A stretch of DNA of 64,000 nt from Methylomonas albis. GTDB lineage: Bacteria > Pseudomonadota > Gammaproteobacteria > Methylococcales > Methylomonadaceae. Shown in pieces: positions 34,440 through 43,895 of this stretch. The translations under genes and the position numbers were made by a program. The stretch lies in contig NZ_JACXSS010000001.1 in assembly GCF_014850955.1 (NCBI RefSeq), positions 1,550,001 through 1,614,000 on the forward strand, given 5' to 3'. Under the pieces are notes generated by a model. That model saw only the letters and a program-made list of their open reading frames with translations, was not told where the DNA came from and made no database searches. The first letter of the stretch is position 1, and each line of letters starts with the position of its first letter.

Positions 34440-36002
34440 ATGGCAATTTGGCGGATTAGCTCAACCCTAAGGTTTACCTTTCTGGCGGCTGCTTTCCTGG
34501 TTTCCGGGTGTGCCAATCATGCCGATTTGGCGCAGGCGCCCGGCGAAGGCCTTGTTGTCCAATCTGAGCCGGATTTGAATTATCTGGCAACGCAAAATTA
34601 CTATCACGAGCTGATTTCCGGCGCCATGCCCAGCATCGCCGAATTGACCCTGTTTACCAATCAACTGCCCAAGGGCGGCGATCTTCACCACCACTATTCG
34701 GGTGCGCTGTATGTCGAGACTTATCTGGATTGGGTGGATAAAAGCCATTTTTGTATTTGCTTGGACAATGCCTGCCAAGGCGGCACCAAAGGTGGCCTGG
34801 AGTCGGCGGCGAAATACGAGGTTGTCAAAAATTGGAAGTCAGGCGGGTGTATTAGTGCGGGCGATCTGCGGACCCAAAAAAAATATTCGGCTTTCTACCG
34901 CGATCTGCTGAAACGCTGGTCGGATAAAGATTTTGCCAACCACTTTCACGAACAATCCCCGCCGGATCAACAGTTTTTCGACACCTTCGGTTTCTTCGGT
35001 TCGGTGTCCGACTATTCCTATCAAGCAGGTTTGCAGGCGCTTAAAGAACGGGCCATAGCCGAAAACGTGTTGTATTTGGAGACCATGCTGAAAAGCGCGC
35101 CGGCCGTCGATAACCCGTCGCTGGCAAAAACACTCAACGCCCTAAATGCCGACAGCTCCGACCGGGACATGGAGGCGGCTTTTCAGGCTTATTTCGATTT
35201 TCTTGCAAGCGATCCGGCAGCCAAAGCCGTCGTCGAGGAGTATGCCCGCTCCCATGCACAGGCGGCGGCCGGTATCAACGACAGCCATTTTACGCTGCGC
35301 TTTCAGACCTATGTGTCGCGCAACAGCGCTCCGGCCAAGGTGTTTTCCGGTTTGTACGCCGCTTTCGCCGCCGCGCAGCAATCGGCGTTGATTGTTGGCG
35401 TTAATTTGGTGGGGCCGGAAAACGGTTATATCGCGATGCGCGACTATAGCCTACATATGAAAATGCTAAGGTTTTTGCGGCAGCGCTTTCCCGAAACCAA
35501 GCTGTCTTTGCATGCCGGTGAGTTGGTGTTGGGCATGGTGCCGCCGGAAGGCTTGAAGAGCCATATCAACGAAGCGCTAAATATTGCCGGGGCGCGGCGT
35601 ATTGGGCACGCGGTGGACATTGTGCATGAAGCCGATGCCTACCAATTGCTGGAGCAGATGAAAACCGGCGGCGTGGCGGTCGAGATCAATCTGACCAGCA
35701 ATGCTTTTATTTTGGGAGTGGAATACGAGGCTCATCCCTTGCAGTTATATCGGCGCTATAACGTGCCTTATGTGATTTCCACCGATGATGCCGGCGTGTC
35801 GCGTAACAATCTAAGCAACGAATATCTGTTATTTACCAGTCGTTACAAGCCTACTTACGAGGAATTGAAGGCTGTGGTTTATAACAGTATCGATTACGCT
35901 TTTTTGCATGACCAGGAAAAAGCTGATGCACGGCGGGAATTGGATAAGCGCTTTGCCGGCTTCGAAGCACAAATAGCCAAACAGCTTGAACTTGAAGAAT
36001 AG
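34440..36002 (+). CDS. Secreted lipoprotein adenosine deaminase (ADGF-like)
   Basis: This 520-residue protein has a lipoprotein signal (MAIWRISSTLRFTFLAAAFLVSGC) and a metal-dependent adenosine/AMP deaminase fold. Zinc and catalytic residues are visible in PKGGDLHHHYSGAL (HxH), LSLHAGELV (His and catalytic Glu), IGHAVDI and STDDAGVSR (Asp-Asp). Length and the long insertion after the first motif resemble extracellular ADGF/CECR1-type enzymes rather than cytosolic Add. ATG 34440 was preferred over 34377 because it gives the lipoprotein signal and has GGA upstream. It would deaminate adenosine outside the cytoplasm for purine salvage. The gene stands alone. Confidence 0.88.
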   Translation: MAIWRISSTLRFTFLAAAFLVSGCANHADLAQAPGEGLVVQSEPDLNYLATQNYYHELISGAMPSIAELTLFTNQLPKGGDLHHHYSGALYVETYLDWVDKSHFCICLDNACQGGTKGGLESAAKYEVVKNWKSGGCISAGDLRTQKKYSAFYRDLLKRWSDKDFANHFHEQSPPDQQFFDTFGFFGSVSDYSYQAGLQALKERAIAENVLYLETMLKSAPAVDNPSLAKTLNALNADSSDRDMEAAFQAYFDFLASDPAAKAVVEEYARSHAQAAAGINDSHFTLRFQTYVSRNSAPAKVFSGLYAAFAAAQQSALIVGVNLVGPENGYIAMRDYSLHMKMLRFLRQRFPETKLSLHAGELVLGMVPPEGLKSHINEALNIAGARRIGHAVDIVHEADAYQLLEQMKTGGVAVEINLTSNAFILGVEYEAHPLQLYRRYNVPYVISTDDAGVSRNNLSNEYLLFTSRYKPTYEELKAVVYNSIDYAFLHDQEKADARRELDKRFAGFEAQIAKQLELEE

Positions 36003-36043
36003 CCCTGAGGCGCGCAATTGGCGTTACGGTCTTGGGCAATGCC

Positions 36044-36142
36044 GTTAAGTTAAGGTTTAACCGTTCGTTTTGAACTTGTCGAAGGGCGGATGGTTAAGCC
36101 GTTCATGGTTCGACAGGCTCACCACGAACGGCTTAACTTAAC
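36044..36142. repeat. Palindromic repeat between convergent genes, possible bidirectional terminator
   Basis: Outer arms gttaagttaag (36044-36054) and cttaacttaac (36132-36142), and inner 11 bp arms ttaagccgttc (36094-36104) and gaacggcttaa (36126-36136), surround ggttcgacaggctcaccac. The gttcgacaggctcaccacgaac core resembles a REP-like element widespread in proteobacteria. It lies between the stops of the deaminase gene and dnaE2. Confidence 0.75.
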
Positions 36143-36171
36143 AGCTGTGCGGTCTTGGGGGCGTCAACATT

Positions 36172-39100
36172 TCAATGAAAATCCCTGGATTGACTCTCCA
36201 AATCGCCGATCCAGTTACTCCAGTCCTCCAGCTTGCCAGCGACCAGATGCAGTACGCCATCTTCCTGTTGAATGGTGCCGGTGACAGACAACAATCGGGC
36301 TTTTAATAGCGGTTTACGCTGCGCTAACGCTGTAGCCGGCCAGACCACCAGATTGACTTGGCCGGTTTCATCTTCCAGTGTCACAAAAGTCACGCCGGCA
36401 GCCGTCATCGGCCGTTGCCGGCAGATCACCAGACCGGCGACCTGGGCGATGCTGCCATTACGGCGTTGCCATAAGGATGCTGCAGTCGTAACGCCGCGGC
36501 GGCGCAAGCGTTCCCTTAGCAGGCCCAGCGGATGCTCGCGCAAGCTGAGCCGGGTGCTGGCATAATCCGCTAATACCTCCTGGCCCGGTTTGGGTGCTTT
36601 TAGTAGTGGGGTGGCTTCGGCGATCTCCGCCACCCCAAATACTGGCGTGGCTGCTTCCACACCGCCTGCCGCCCAAAAGGCGCGATGCCGGTTGCCGGCC
36701 AGGCTTCTCAAGGCATCCGCTGTCGCCAAGTGTTCCAAATCCTGCCTGGACAGATCAGCGCGCATAGACAGATCGCTTACATTGGCAAAGGCTTGTTTAC
36801 CACGAGCTTGGACAATTTTGGTCGCGGCTGTTGCCGATAAACCCTTGATTTGATTAAAACCCAAGCGCAAGGCTGGCGCGGTGTTTGCCGGAAACTCCAA
36901 CGAGCATTGACACAAACTGCTCTGCACATCCACCGGACGCACCTCAACCCCATGCCGACGCGCATCCTGTACCAGTTGCGATGGGCCGTAAAAGCCCATC
37001 GGCTGACTGTTTAATAAGGCACAGCAAAATGCCGCCGGATGATGACGTTTCAACCAGGCCGAGACATAAGCCAGCAAGGCAAAGCTGGCGGAATGCGATT
37101 CCGGAAAACCGTAATCGCCAAAGCCTTTGATTTGCTGAAATATCCGCTGGGCAAATTCGGCGCTGTAGCCGCGCGCCCGCATGCCGTCCAGCAGTTTCCG
37201 TTCAAATGGCTCCAGCCCGCCCTTGCGCTTCCAGGCCGCCATGGCACGGCGCAACTCATCTGCCTCGCCGGCAGTGAAACCGGCCGCCACCATAGCCAGT
37301 TGCATCACTTGTTCCTGAAAAATCGGAATGCCCAAGGTGCGTTCCAATACAGTTTTAACTTCCGGGCTCGGGTAATCAACCGGCTCCAAGCCCTTGCGCC
37401 GGGCCAGATAGGGATGCACCATTTCGCCCTGGATCGGGCCGGGGCGGACGATGGCGATTTCGATCACCAAGTCGTAATAATTGGCCGGTTTCAGGCGCGG
37501 CAACATGGTCATTTGCGCCCGCGATTCGACTTGAAACACGCCTATGCTATCGGCTTGTTGCAACATGGCGTAAACCGCTGGGTCTTCGGCGGGAATGTCG
37601 GCCAGAGCCCAGGAACGGCCAGTGTATTGACCAAGATATGCGAATGTTTTACGAATCGCACTGAGCATGCCCAGCGCCAACACATCGACCTTCAGCAAGC
37701 CCATGGCTTCCAGATCGTCTTTTTCCCATTGAATCACGGTGCGGTCGACCATCGCGGCGTTTTCCACCGGTACCAGCCGGGATAATTCGTCGCGCGCAAT
37801 CACAAAACCGCCGACATGCTGCGATAGATGGCGCGGAAAGCCTTGGATTTGCTCGACCAACACGGTCAGGCGTTGCAGCGTTGGGCTGTCCGGGTCGAAA
37901 CCGCAGTCCCTTAGCGCTTGCGGCATCAGTTTATAGCCGTCCCAACGATCCACCGTATCGGCCAAGCGTTCGATTTGCGCCAGATTTAAACCCAGGGCTT
38001 TGCCGACGTCGCGTACCGCGCTGCGGGTGCGGTAGGTAATGACTGTCGCGGCCAGTGCCGCACGATGCCGGCCGTATTTTTGATAAATGTATTGAATCAC
38101 TTGCTCGCGGCGTTCGTGTTCGAAATCCACATCAATATCCGGCGCCTCGTTACGCTCGCGCGACAGGAAACGTTCAAACAATAGATTCATTCGACTGGGG
38201 TCGACCTCGGTAATCCCCAGGCAATAACAGACTGCCGAATTGGCCGCCGAACCGCGGCCTTGACACAGTATGCCTTGCTCGCGAGCGTATCTGACGATGT
38301 CGTGCACAGTCAGAAAGTAAGGTTCGTAGATTAATTCGGCAATCAACGCCAGTTCATGCTCGATTTGCCGATGGACTTTATCCGGTACACCTTGCGGCCA
38401 GCGCCGAAGCGCGCCGGCTTCGGTCAAGTGTCGCAGCCAACTGCTTGGCGTATGCCCGCTTGGGGTCAGTTCACGCGGATATTCGTAGCGTAATTCGTCC
38501 AGGGAGAAACGGCAGCGTTCGGCGATAAGCTGCGATTGTTGTAACCATTCCGGCGGATAAAGTTCTGCCAAGCGGGGCAGGGGACGTAAATGCCGCTCGC
38601 CATTGGCGAACAAGCTGTAACCCAGTTGCGCCAGCGGCTGCCCGAGGCGAATCGCGGTTAAGGTATCTTGCAAGGCCTGGCGGGAGCGGCGATGCATGTG
38701 TACGTCATTGCAGGCAACGACGGGAATGCCCAGGCTTTGGCCGATGCTTTCGACATGTGCCATCAGCATCTGGTCTTGCCCCGATAAAAACCGGCCGCAA
38801 CCCAGCCACAGATCATTGGCAAATAATTGTTTTAACCAGCGGCCGTCGGCTTCGCAAGGCGGATAGCTTGCTAACCAAATGGCTAAGCAAGCCTGCGGAA
38901 AGTGCGCAGCCAGATCGGCTCTGCTTAACCGGTAGCTCCCTTTGTCAGCTTGGCGGCGGGCCAGGGTGATCAGTGCGGACAGGTTGCCGTAGCTGTTACG
39001 CTCGGTTGCCAGTAGCACCAGTTTCAGGCCGTCTTGCAACACCAATTCGCTGCCGATGATCAGTTTGATAGCATGTTTGCGAGCGGCCAGATGCGCCCGC

Positions 39101-39276
39101 ACCACCCCGGCCAGCGAGCATTCGTCGGTCAACGCCAGGGCTAGATAACCCAGGCGGGCAGCTTCTTCGACCAGCTCTTCCGGGTGCGACGCACCCCGTA
39201 AAAAGCTAAAGTTGGACAGACAATGCAGCTCGGCAAAGTCGAGGTGCAGCGCCTTGGTATCAGCCGAACAAGCCAT
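36172..39276 (-). CDS. dnaE2: Error-prone DNA polymerase DnaE2 (ImuC)
   Basis: This 1034-residue C-family polymerase is the catalytic member of the ImuA-ImuB-DnaE2 translesion mutasome. The N-terminal PHP domain begins FAELHCLSNFSFLRGASHP. The polymerase active site includes PDIDVDFEHERREQVIQYIY and GRGSAANSAVCYCLGITEVDP, with GFPESHSASFALLAYVSAWLKRHHPAAF downstream and a C-terminal OB-type fold (TAAGVTFVTLEDETGQVNLVVWP). It is shorter than replicative DnaE (about 1160), as usual for DnaE2. ATG 39276 overlaps the imuB stop by 17 bp. It is the last gene of the SOS operon. Confidence 0.96.
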   Translation of the reverse strand: MACSADTKALHLDFAELHCLSNFSFLRGASHPEELVEEAARLGYLALALTDECSLAGVVRAHLAARKHAIKLIIGSELVLQDGLKLVLLATERNSYGNLSALITLARRQADKGSYRLSRADLAAHFPQACLAIWLASYPPCEADGRWLKQLFANDLWLGCGRFLSGQDQMLMAHVESIGQSLGIPVVACNDVHMHRRSRQALQDTLTAIRLGQPLAQLGYSLFANGERHLRPLPRLAELYPPEWLQQSQLIAERCRFSLDELRYEYPRELTPSGHTPSSWLRHLTEAGALRRWPQGVPDKVHRQIEHELALIAELIYEPYFLTVHDIVRYAREQGILCQGRGSAANSAVCYCLGITEVDPSRMNLLFERFLSRERNEAPDIDVDFEHERREQVIQYIYQKYGRHRAALAATVITYRTRSAVRDVGKALGLNLAQIERLADTVDRWDGYKLMPQALRDCGFDPDSPTLQRLTVLVEQIQGFPRHLSQHVGGFVIARDELSRLVPVENAAMVDRTVIQWEKDDLEAMGLLKVDVLALGMLSAIRKTFAYLGQYTGRSWALADIPAEDPAVYAMLQQADSIGVFQVESRAQMTMLPRLKPANYYDLVIEIAIVRPGPIQGEMVHPYLARRKGLEPVDYPSPEVKTVLERTLGIPIFQEQVMQLAMVAAGFTAGEADELRRAMAAWKRKGGLEPFERKLLDGMRARGYSAEFAQRIFQQIKGFGDYGFPESHSASFALLAYVSAWLKRHHPAAFCCALLNSQPMGFYGPSQLVQDARRHGVEVRPVDVQSSLCQCSLEFPANTAPALRLGFNQIKGLSATAATKIVQARGKQAFANVSDLSMRADLSRQDLEHLATADALRSLAGNRHRAFWAAGGVEAATPVFGVAEIAEATPLLKAPKPGQEVLADYASTRLSLREHPLGLLRERLRRRGVTTAASLWQRRNGSIAQVAGLVICRQRPMTAAGVTFVTLEDETGQVNLVVWPATALAQRKPLLKARLLSVTGTIQQEDGVLHLVAGKLEDWSNWIGDLESQSRDFH

Positions 39277-40750
39277 GCACAAACCACTGTTGTTTGGCGT
39301 TTAAGTTGCGATAAACCCAGAGTTTGCGGCCAAGCCTATCCTGGGCAATGTGGTAGTCGCGGCGCATCGGTTGGTTGTCCCACCAGCCGGATTCGACGCG
39401 TTCCGCTGCCGATAGCAGACGAATATCCACTAGCCGCAGCGGATCCGGAACCGGCAGCAGCCACAATGGTCGCGGCGCTAAGCCAGCGGTAGAGTGCAAA
39501 GGGGCAGGGGCGTTGGTCACGGCTCTTTCCGGGCGATGATCGGCTCGGGTTCCCGGAAACTGCAAGGCCTGATGTCCCAAGCGAGCTTGCAATTGATCCA
39601 AAACAGCTTGCCATTCGCTGGCGCTGTCCGCTGACGCGTTATCCGCGAATAAGCTGAAGCCTTCCGGTTGAAACGGGATGATGGCTTGACTAAGCAGGCT
39701 GACGGCCAGCACCGGCGCCGATAATGGCGAGCGTTCCAGTTTTTCGTGCAGCAAGCTGCACCAGTGTTTGGGGTCGCGGCTGCCGGCACGAAATTCCACT
39801 GCCAGTCGCGTGGCCGGACTGCTGTGATGGTGCAGCTCCAGTGTGATACCTAAGGCGGTGGCGTCACGTACTTTTAAAAATACCGCAAACTCGGCGGCCA
39901 GTTGGGTGATGGCTGGAAAGAAGTGTTCGATACGCTCTAGTTCGATGGGCATTTCCCGGCTGGCGTGGAAGCGTGGCGGCCGATGACAGGCTTGTAACAC
40001 TTGAGTTTGCTGGCCGACAAGTCTGTCCAGCTGTTGTAGTAAGCCAGCGCCATACCGCTTGGCTAGGCCGTCGCGCGGCAAACGCCACAGGTCGATCAGC
40101 TGGCGCAGGCCGGTGCGTGCTAGGCGGCGTAAGCTTTTATCGTCCAGCGCCAGGGCGGCGATGGGTAAGGGGCCCAGCACCGAGCGTAAAGCCGAGCGCT
40201 CGGTGACGATGATTTCCAGGCCAAGTCTTGCCAACAACACACTGGCTGTCGGTGATGGGCTGATGACCATTATTGGACGATGCCTATCGGTTTGTAATGC
40301 TGTTCTGAGTTTATCTCGCAAGTTTTCCACGCCGCCAAACAAGCTCAGGCAGGCGCGGACTTCCAGTAACAAGCAATCCTGCTGACCCAGACTGACCCAC
40401 GGGCTGAAATTTAAGGCAATATCGGCTAATTCATCTAATGCCTGACGTTCGGCCAGCGGCTCGCGCTTATCAATGATCAAGCCGGGGCATAAAGCCAGTG
40501 CGGCGGCGGGCGGCATGCCTGGTTCGACGCCAGCTTGTTGCGCGGTTTTAGAAACGGCATGTAAGCGAAGCTGGCCTTTGTTCAGTGTCGAGCAGGCGAC
40601 GGCCTGAGATAAATCCAACTGCAGGGCTGCCAACGCTAAATCAGGAAAGTAGACGCAGATCCACAGTTGGCTATTGGCCGGCTTGAGTTTGCTGGTAGCG
40701 TCGACTCGGTTGGTTAGTGTTGGCGATAGTGCCCTGGCGGTTGCGGCCAT
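39260..40750 (-). CDS. imuB: Inactive Y-family polymerase ImuB
   Basis: This 496-residue DinB-like protein recruits DnaE2 to the beta clamp. At the position of the Y-family catalytic carboxylates it reads CVYFPDLALAALQL instead of FVDxDxFY, so it is expected to be catalytically dead, as in known ImuB. The VACSTLNKGQLRLHAVSKTAQQAGVEPGMP palm-finger region and DLWRLPRDGLAKRYGAGLLQQLDRL helix-hairpin region are kept. It follows imuA by 6 bp and overlaps dnaE2. Confidence 0.93.
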   Translation of the reverse strand: MAATARALSPTLTNRVDATSKLKPANSQLWICVYFPDLALAALQLDLSQAVACSTLNKGQLRLHAVSKTAQQAGVEPGMPPAAALALCPGLIIDKREPLAERQALDELADIALNFSPWVSLGQQDCLLLEVRACLSLFGGVENLRDKLRTALQTDRHRPIMVISPSPTASVLLARLGLEIIVTERSALRSVLGPLPIAALALDDKSLRRLARTGLRQLIDLWRLPRDGLAKRYGAGLLQQLDRLVGQQTQVLQACHRPPRFHASREMPIELERIEHFFPAITQLAAEFAVFLKVRDATALGITLELHHHSSPATRLAVEFRAGSRDPKHWCSLLHEKLERSPLSAPVLAVSLLSQAIIPFQPEGFSLFADNASADSASEWQAVLDQLQARLGHQALQFPGTRADHRPERAVTNAPAPLHSTAGLAPRPLWLLPVPDPLRLVDIRLLSAAERVESGWWDNQPMRRDYHIAQDRLGRKLWVYRNLNAKQQWFVHGLFG

Positions 40751-40756
40751 GCGGGT

Positions 40757-41371
40757 TTATAACGGCAGGATTATAGATGCGCGTTGCAAACTGCCGCGCG
40801 CTTTGAGGATGTGTAAGGCCAGACCAGTCTCCGTCGGCCGGACTTCCAAACGCAATGCCGTGTAACCGGCGCCGTTGCGTTGTTTTGGAAATAATACCGC
40901 CAACGCGGAGCCGGCCTCGGCGGCCAGTTGTAAACGGCGGATCTGATGATCGCTGAGTCGGCGCGGCCAAGTCAGCGTCATACCGCAGCGGCCGCTACGC
41001 AATAATTTTTCCAGACTCCAGGGTATGTCGGCCTCATGTGGGCAGTCCACAATCAGCACATAGGCTAAATCGATGCCAGCCTGCGCCAAGGCCGGGGCAT
41101 AAACTTGCTGTGGCGGCGCGACCCAGGCTATCCAGCGTTTGGCTTGGGTCAGGTAGGCCATGGCCGGCAGCAACAGCTTTAATTCACCAACACCCAGACA
41201 AGTCGATAAGATTTCCAGCACGCCGCCCAGCGGCCAGCCGCCACCGGGTAGCAAGGCATCCAGTGCGGGAAAGCCGGTGGCGATGACCGGCCAGCTTTGG
41301 TTATCCGCATGTAATCCGCGCCAGACCCCGGCTTGGGAACGCAGGATGTGCTCCAGGGCGCCGGTGCTCAT
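40757..41371 (-). CDS. imuA: Translesion synthesis cell-division-inhibitor-like protein ImuA
   Basis: This 204-residue RecA/SulA-related protein interacts with RecA and ImuB in the mutasome. Typical segments are [28 protein letters not shown] at about residue 30 and [31 protein letters not shown]. The Walker A is degenerate, as in other ImuA proteins. The ATG overlaps the lexA stop (4 bp), so it is transcribed with lexA under SOS control. Confidence 0.92.
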   Translation of the reverse strand: MSTGALEHILRSQAGVWRGLHADNQSWPVIATGFPALDALLPGGGWPLGGVLEILSTCLGVGELKLLLPAMAYLTQAKRWIAWVAPPQQVYAPALAQAGIDLAYVLIVDCPHEADIPWSLEKLLRSGRCGMTLTWPRRLSDHQIRRLQLAAEAGSALAVLFPKQRNGAGYTALRLEVRPTETGLALHILKARGSLQRASIILPL

Positions 41372-41979
41372 AATCCGCTACGAATGACGCCGACCACCAC
41401 GCCCTCGATGACCAAAGCTTCGCGTTGCAAGTCTACTTCTATTGCTGCGAAATCCGGGTTGGCGGGTTCCAGAAAGGCTTTGCTTCCCTCCAGTCGTAAG
41501 CGCTTCACGGTGGCTTCGTCGTGTATCCGGGCGACCACGATCTGGCCGTTACGTGCTTCCGGGGTGCGTTGCACGGCTAGTAAATCGCCATCCAGAATGC
41601 CGGCGTTGCGCATGCTCAAGCCTTGTACCCTGAGTAGGTAATCGGCGCGGTGATCGAACAATTCCGGGCCCAGGCGGCAATAGCCTTCGATATGTTCTTC
41701 GGCCAGAATCGGCTGGCCCGCCGCCACTCGACCAATCAGCGGCAGGCCTTGATCCGGATTGGGCGTGGGTTTCAGTAAACGAATGCCGCGCGATGCGGCC
41801 GGTACCAGCTCGATGGCACCTTTGCGCGCCAGGGCCTGCAAATGGCCACGAATACTGTTGGTGGAGCGCACACCAAAGGCCGCGGCAATTTCGGCGATAG
41901 TCGGCGGAAAGCCGTCCTGCACCAGGCTGCGCTCGATGAAGTTCAGAATGTCTTGTTGGCGGTCGGTAAGTGGTTTCAT
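41368..41979 (-). CDS. lexA: LexA-type SOS repressor (mutasome-linked copy)
   Basis: This 203-residue repressor has the N-terminal winged helix ([29 protein letters not shown] recognition helix, [20 protein letters not shown]) and the S24 peptidase domain. The autocleavage site is read as Ala-Gly in [18 protein letters not shown] near residue 87. The Ser of the dyad is in [17 protein letters not shown] and the Lys in [19 protein letters not shown] 41979 was chosen since the longer ORF reads through the SOS box. It heads the lexA-imuA-imuB-dnaE2 operon and probably represses it. Confidence 0.95.
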   Translation of the reverse strand: MKPLTDRQQDILNFIERSLVQDGFPPTIAEIAAAFGVRSTNSIRGHLQALARKGAIELVPAASRGIRLLKPTPNPDQGLPLIGRVAAGQPILAEEHIEGYCRLGPELFDHRADYLLRVQGLSMRNAGILDGDLLAVQRTPEARNGQIVVARIHDEATVKRLRLEGSKAFLEPANPDFAAIEVDLQREALVIEGVVVGVIRSGL

Positions 41980-41995
41980 GCTGTTTTTATGATTA

Positions 41996-42011
41996 CTGCT
42001 TTTATTAGCAG
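41996..42011. promoter_or_regulatory. SOS box (LexA operator)
   Basis: The 16 bp palindrome ctgcttttattagcag fits the proteobacterial CTG-N10-CAG LexA operator, extended symmetrically to tactgc/gcagta. It sits 17 bp before the lexA start and overlaps the end of the -10 hexamer, an ideal place for repression. Confidence 0.88.
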
Positions 42012-42038
42012 TATAATTTGACTGCTGAAGATGTGCAA
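42010..42038 (-). promoter_or_regulatory. Sigma-70-type promoter of the lexA-imuA-imuB-dnaE2 operon
   Basis: On the minus strand, TTGCAC (42033-42038) and TATACT (42010-42015) are separated by 17 bp, close to consensus -35 and -10 boxes. The SOS box overlaps the downstream edge, so LexA binding would block initiation until DNA damage. Confidence 0.75.
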
Positions 42039-42329
42039 GAAATGAAAAAGAGATTAAAAGCAGCCTTAAACATAGCGGCCACATCATAAATTGGCGACAG
42101 CCTGTATTTATCGATTGCGCGAGGATATAGCAAACTACGTTTTAGGGGTTACGAGTATTCCTTGCTAAAACAATGAGTTGTTATATGAGATAGAAAAATG
42201 GTCAGGCGTATTTTTATGCCAGAGTACTTCGAAGCGTTAGTGATGTATGCCTTGCACTCTTTAGTATGGTTTTATAGGTAACGATGTATCCAGTAAACTA
42301 GCGTCAGCAGCAAACTACAGGCCGATTTT

Positions 42330-43880
42330 ATGCTTTTCAACTCTTACACGTTTATCCTGGCTTTTTTGCCGGTAACGCTACTGATATTTTTTATCCTAGG
42401 GCGGTATGCAGGGCGCCGAGTGGCCATCAGTTGGATGGTGGCGGCCTCGCTGTTTTTTTACGGGTGGTGGAACCCTGCCTACCTTGGGCTGATTGTTGCG
42501 TCAATTTTGTTTAACTACTCAATAGGAACCATACTTGGCGATGAACGCCGCCAAACTAGCACTCGCTATCGCACGTTCGTGTTTGCCGTGGTGGTGAATT
42601 TGGCGGTATTGGGTTATTACAAGTACGCGAATTTCTTTCTGGAGAATCTCAATGTCGTATTGGGAGTCGGTTATGTCCATGCCGACATAATTCTGCCCTT
42701 GGGTATTTCCTTTTTTACATTTACTCAAATTGCCTTCCTGGTAGATGCCTATCGAGGCGAGGCGCGAGAATACAATTTTTTGCATTACGCCTTGTTTGTT
42801 ACTTATTTCCCGCACTTGATTGCTGGTCCCGTATTACATCACAAGGAAATGATGCCGCAGTTTGGACAAAAGAGCATTTTTCATTTTGATGCCCTGAATT
42901 TCTCCTCAGGATTGAGTTACTTCGTGCTGGGCTTGTTCAAAAAAGTCATCATTGCCGACAGCATCGCCAGTCTTGGTTCACCGATATTTGCGGCCGCAGC
43001 CAAAGGCCAACCGATTTTGGCATTGGATGCCTGGGGTGGGGCTTTGTCATATACATTTCAATTGTATTTCGACTTTTCCGGCTACTCGGACATGGCGATT
43101 GGTTTGGCTTTGATGATGGGCGTACGCTTACCATTGAATTTCAACTCACCCTACAAAGCCGTCAATATCATTGATTTCTGGCGCCGCTGGCACATGACGC
43201 TTTCTCGCTTTTTACGTGACTATTTATACATTTCGCTCGGCGGCAATAAAAAAGGCTCCATCCGCAGATACTCAAATTTATTGATTACAATGTTGCTTGG
43301 CGGCCTCTGGCATGGTGCAGGTTGGACCTTCATCATCTGGGGCGCGCTGCATGGTTTGTTTTTAATCATCAATCACGGATGGCGTGCTCTACGCCAGCAG
43401 TTAGGGCACGATCTAAACTCATCCAGTCGACTGGGTCGTAGCCTCTCCAATATACTGACATTCTTGGCGGTGTTAGTAGGCTGGGTCTATTTTCGCTCCA
43501 ACGATGTTGCGTCCGCCCATCGCATCCTGGATAGCTTGTTTTCCCCGTCGAATTTTCGACTGTCACCATTTTATGCGGATTTAGTGATGCAGTCATCGCT
43601 GGGACGTTGGGTTGGCATCACAGGTATTACCGTTAGTGCGGAAATGGTATTGCTGTCAACGCTAACCGTTATAGCCGGCATTACTTTTTGCTCCCCCAAC
43701 ACCCAGGAAATCATGGGGCGCTTCTACTTTGCCCCATGTGGTTGCAAGGAAAATACCGCATCGTATCCCTCCGGCATCTGGTTACCTACTTTACGTTGGG
43801 CCTGCTTGATCAGCGTGGCGACGGTTTGGTCTTTGCTTGGCCTGACGCAAATCAGCGAGTTTTTGTACTTCCAGTTCTAA
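42330..43880 (+). CDS. MBOAT-family membrane-bound O-acyltransferase, AlgI-like
   Basis: This 516-residue polytopic protein opens with FNSYTFILAFLPVTLLIFFILGRY, the AlgI/DltB-type start, and keeps the family histidines in GGLWHGAGWTFIIWGALHGLFL (about residue 330). Other motifs are YFDFSGYSDMAIGLALMMGVRLPLNFNSPYKA and DFWRRWHMTLSRFLRDYLYISLGG. It would move acyl groups, usually acetyl, across the inner membrane onto an exopolysaccharide or cell wall polymer. It is followed by an SGNH-like gene and a hydrolase gene. There are no alg, bcs or dlt genes nearby, so the polymer is unknown. Confidence 0.92.
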   Translation: MLFNSYTFILAFLPVTLLIFFILGRYAGRRVAISWMVAASLFFYGWWNPAYLGLIVASILFNYSIGTILGDERRQTSTRYRTFVFAVVVNLAVLGYYKYANFFLENLNVVLGVGYVHADIILPLGISFFTFTQIAFLVDAYRGEAREYNFLHYALFVTYFPHLIAGPVLHHKEMMPQFGQKSIFHFDALNFSSGLSYFVLGLFKKVIIADSIASLGSPIFAAAAKGQPILALDAWGGALSYTFQLYFDFSGYSDMAIGLALMMGVRLPLNFNSPYKAVNIIDFWRRWHMTLSRFLRDYLYISLGGNKKGSIRRYSNLLITMLLGGLWHGAGWTFIIWGALHGLFLIINHGWRALRQQLGHDLNSSSRLGRSLSNILTFLAVLVGWVYFRSNDVASAHRILDSLFSPSNFRLSPFYADLVMQSSLGRWVGITGITVSAEMVLLSTLTVIAGITFCSPNTQEIMGRFYFAPCGCKENTASYPSGIWLPTLRWACLISVATVWSLLGLTQISEFLYFQF

Positions 43881-43895
43881 AGCGGGATAGCCATT

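Larger units (their letters stand above)
41980..42329. other. Divergent spacer between lexA and the MBOAT gene
   Basis: This 350 bp gene-free region holds the SOS box and sigma-70-like promoter of the lexA operon near its left end (annotated separately). The rest (42040-42329) is AT-rich and should hold the MBOAT promoter. I see no clear boxes or repeats there. Confidence 0.5.

Noticed and set aside
37039-37785. 248-codon ORF on the plus strand inside dnaE2
   Set aside because: Antisense shadow of a conserved polymerase gene with no family features or ribosome binding site.
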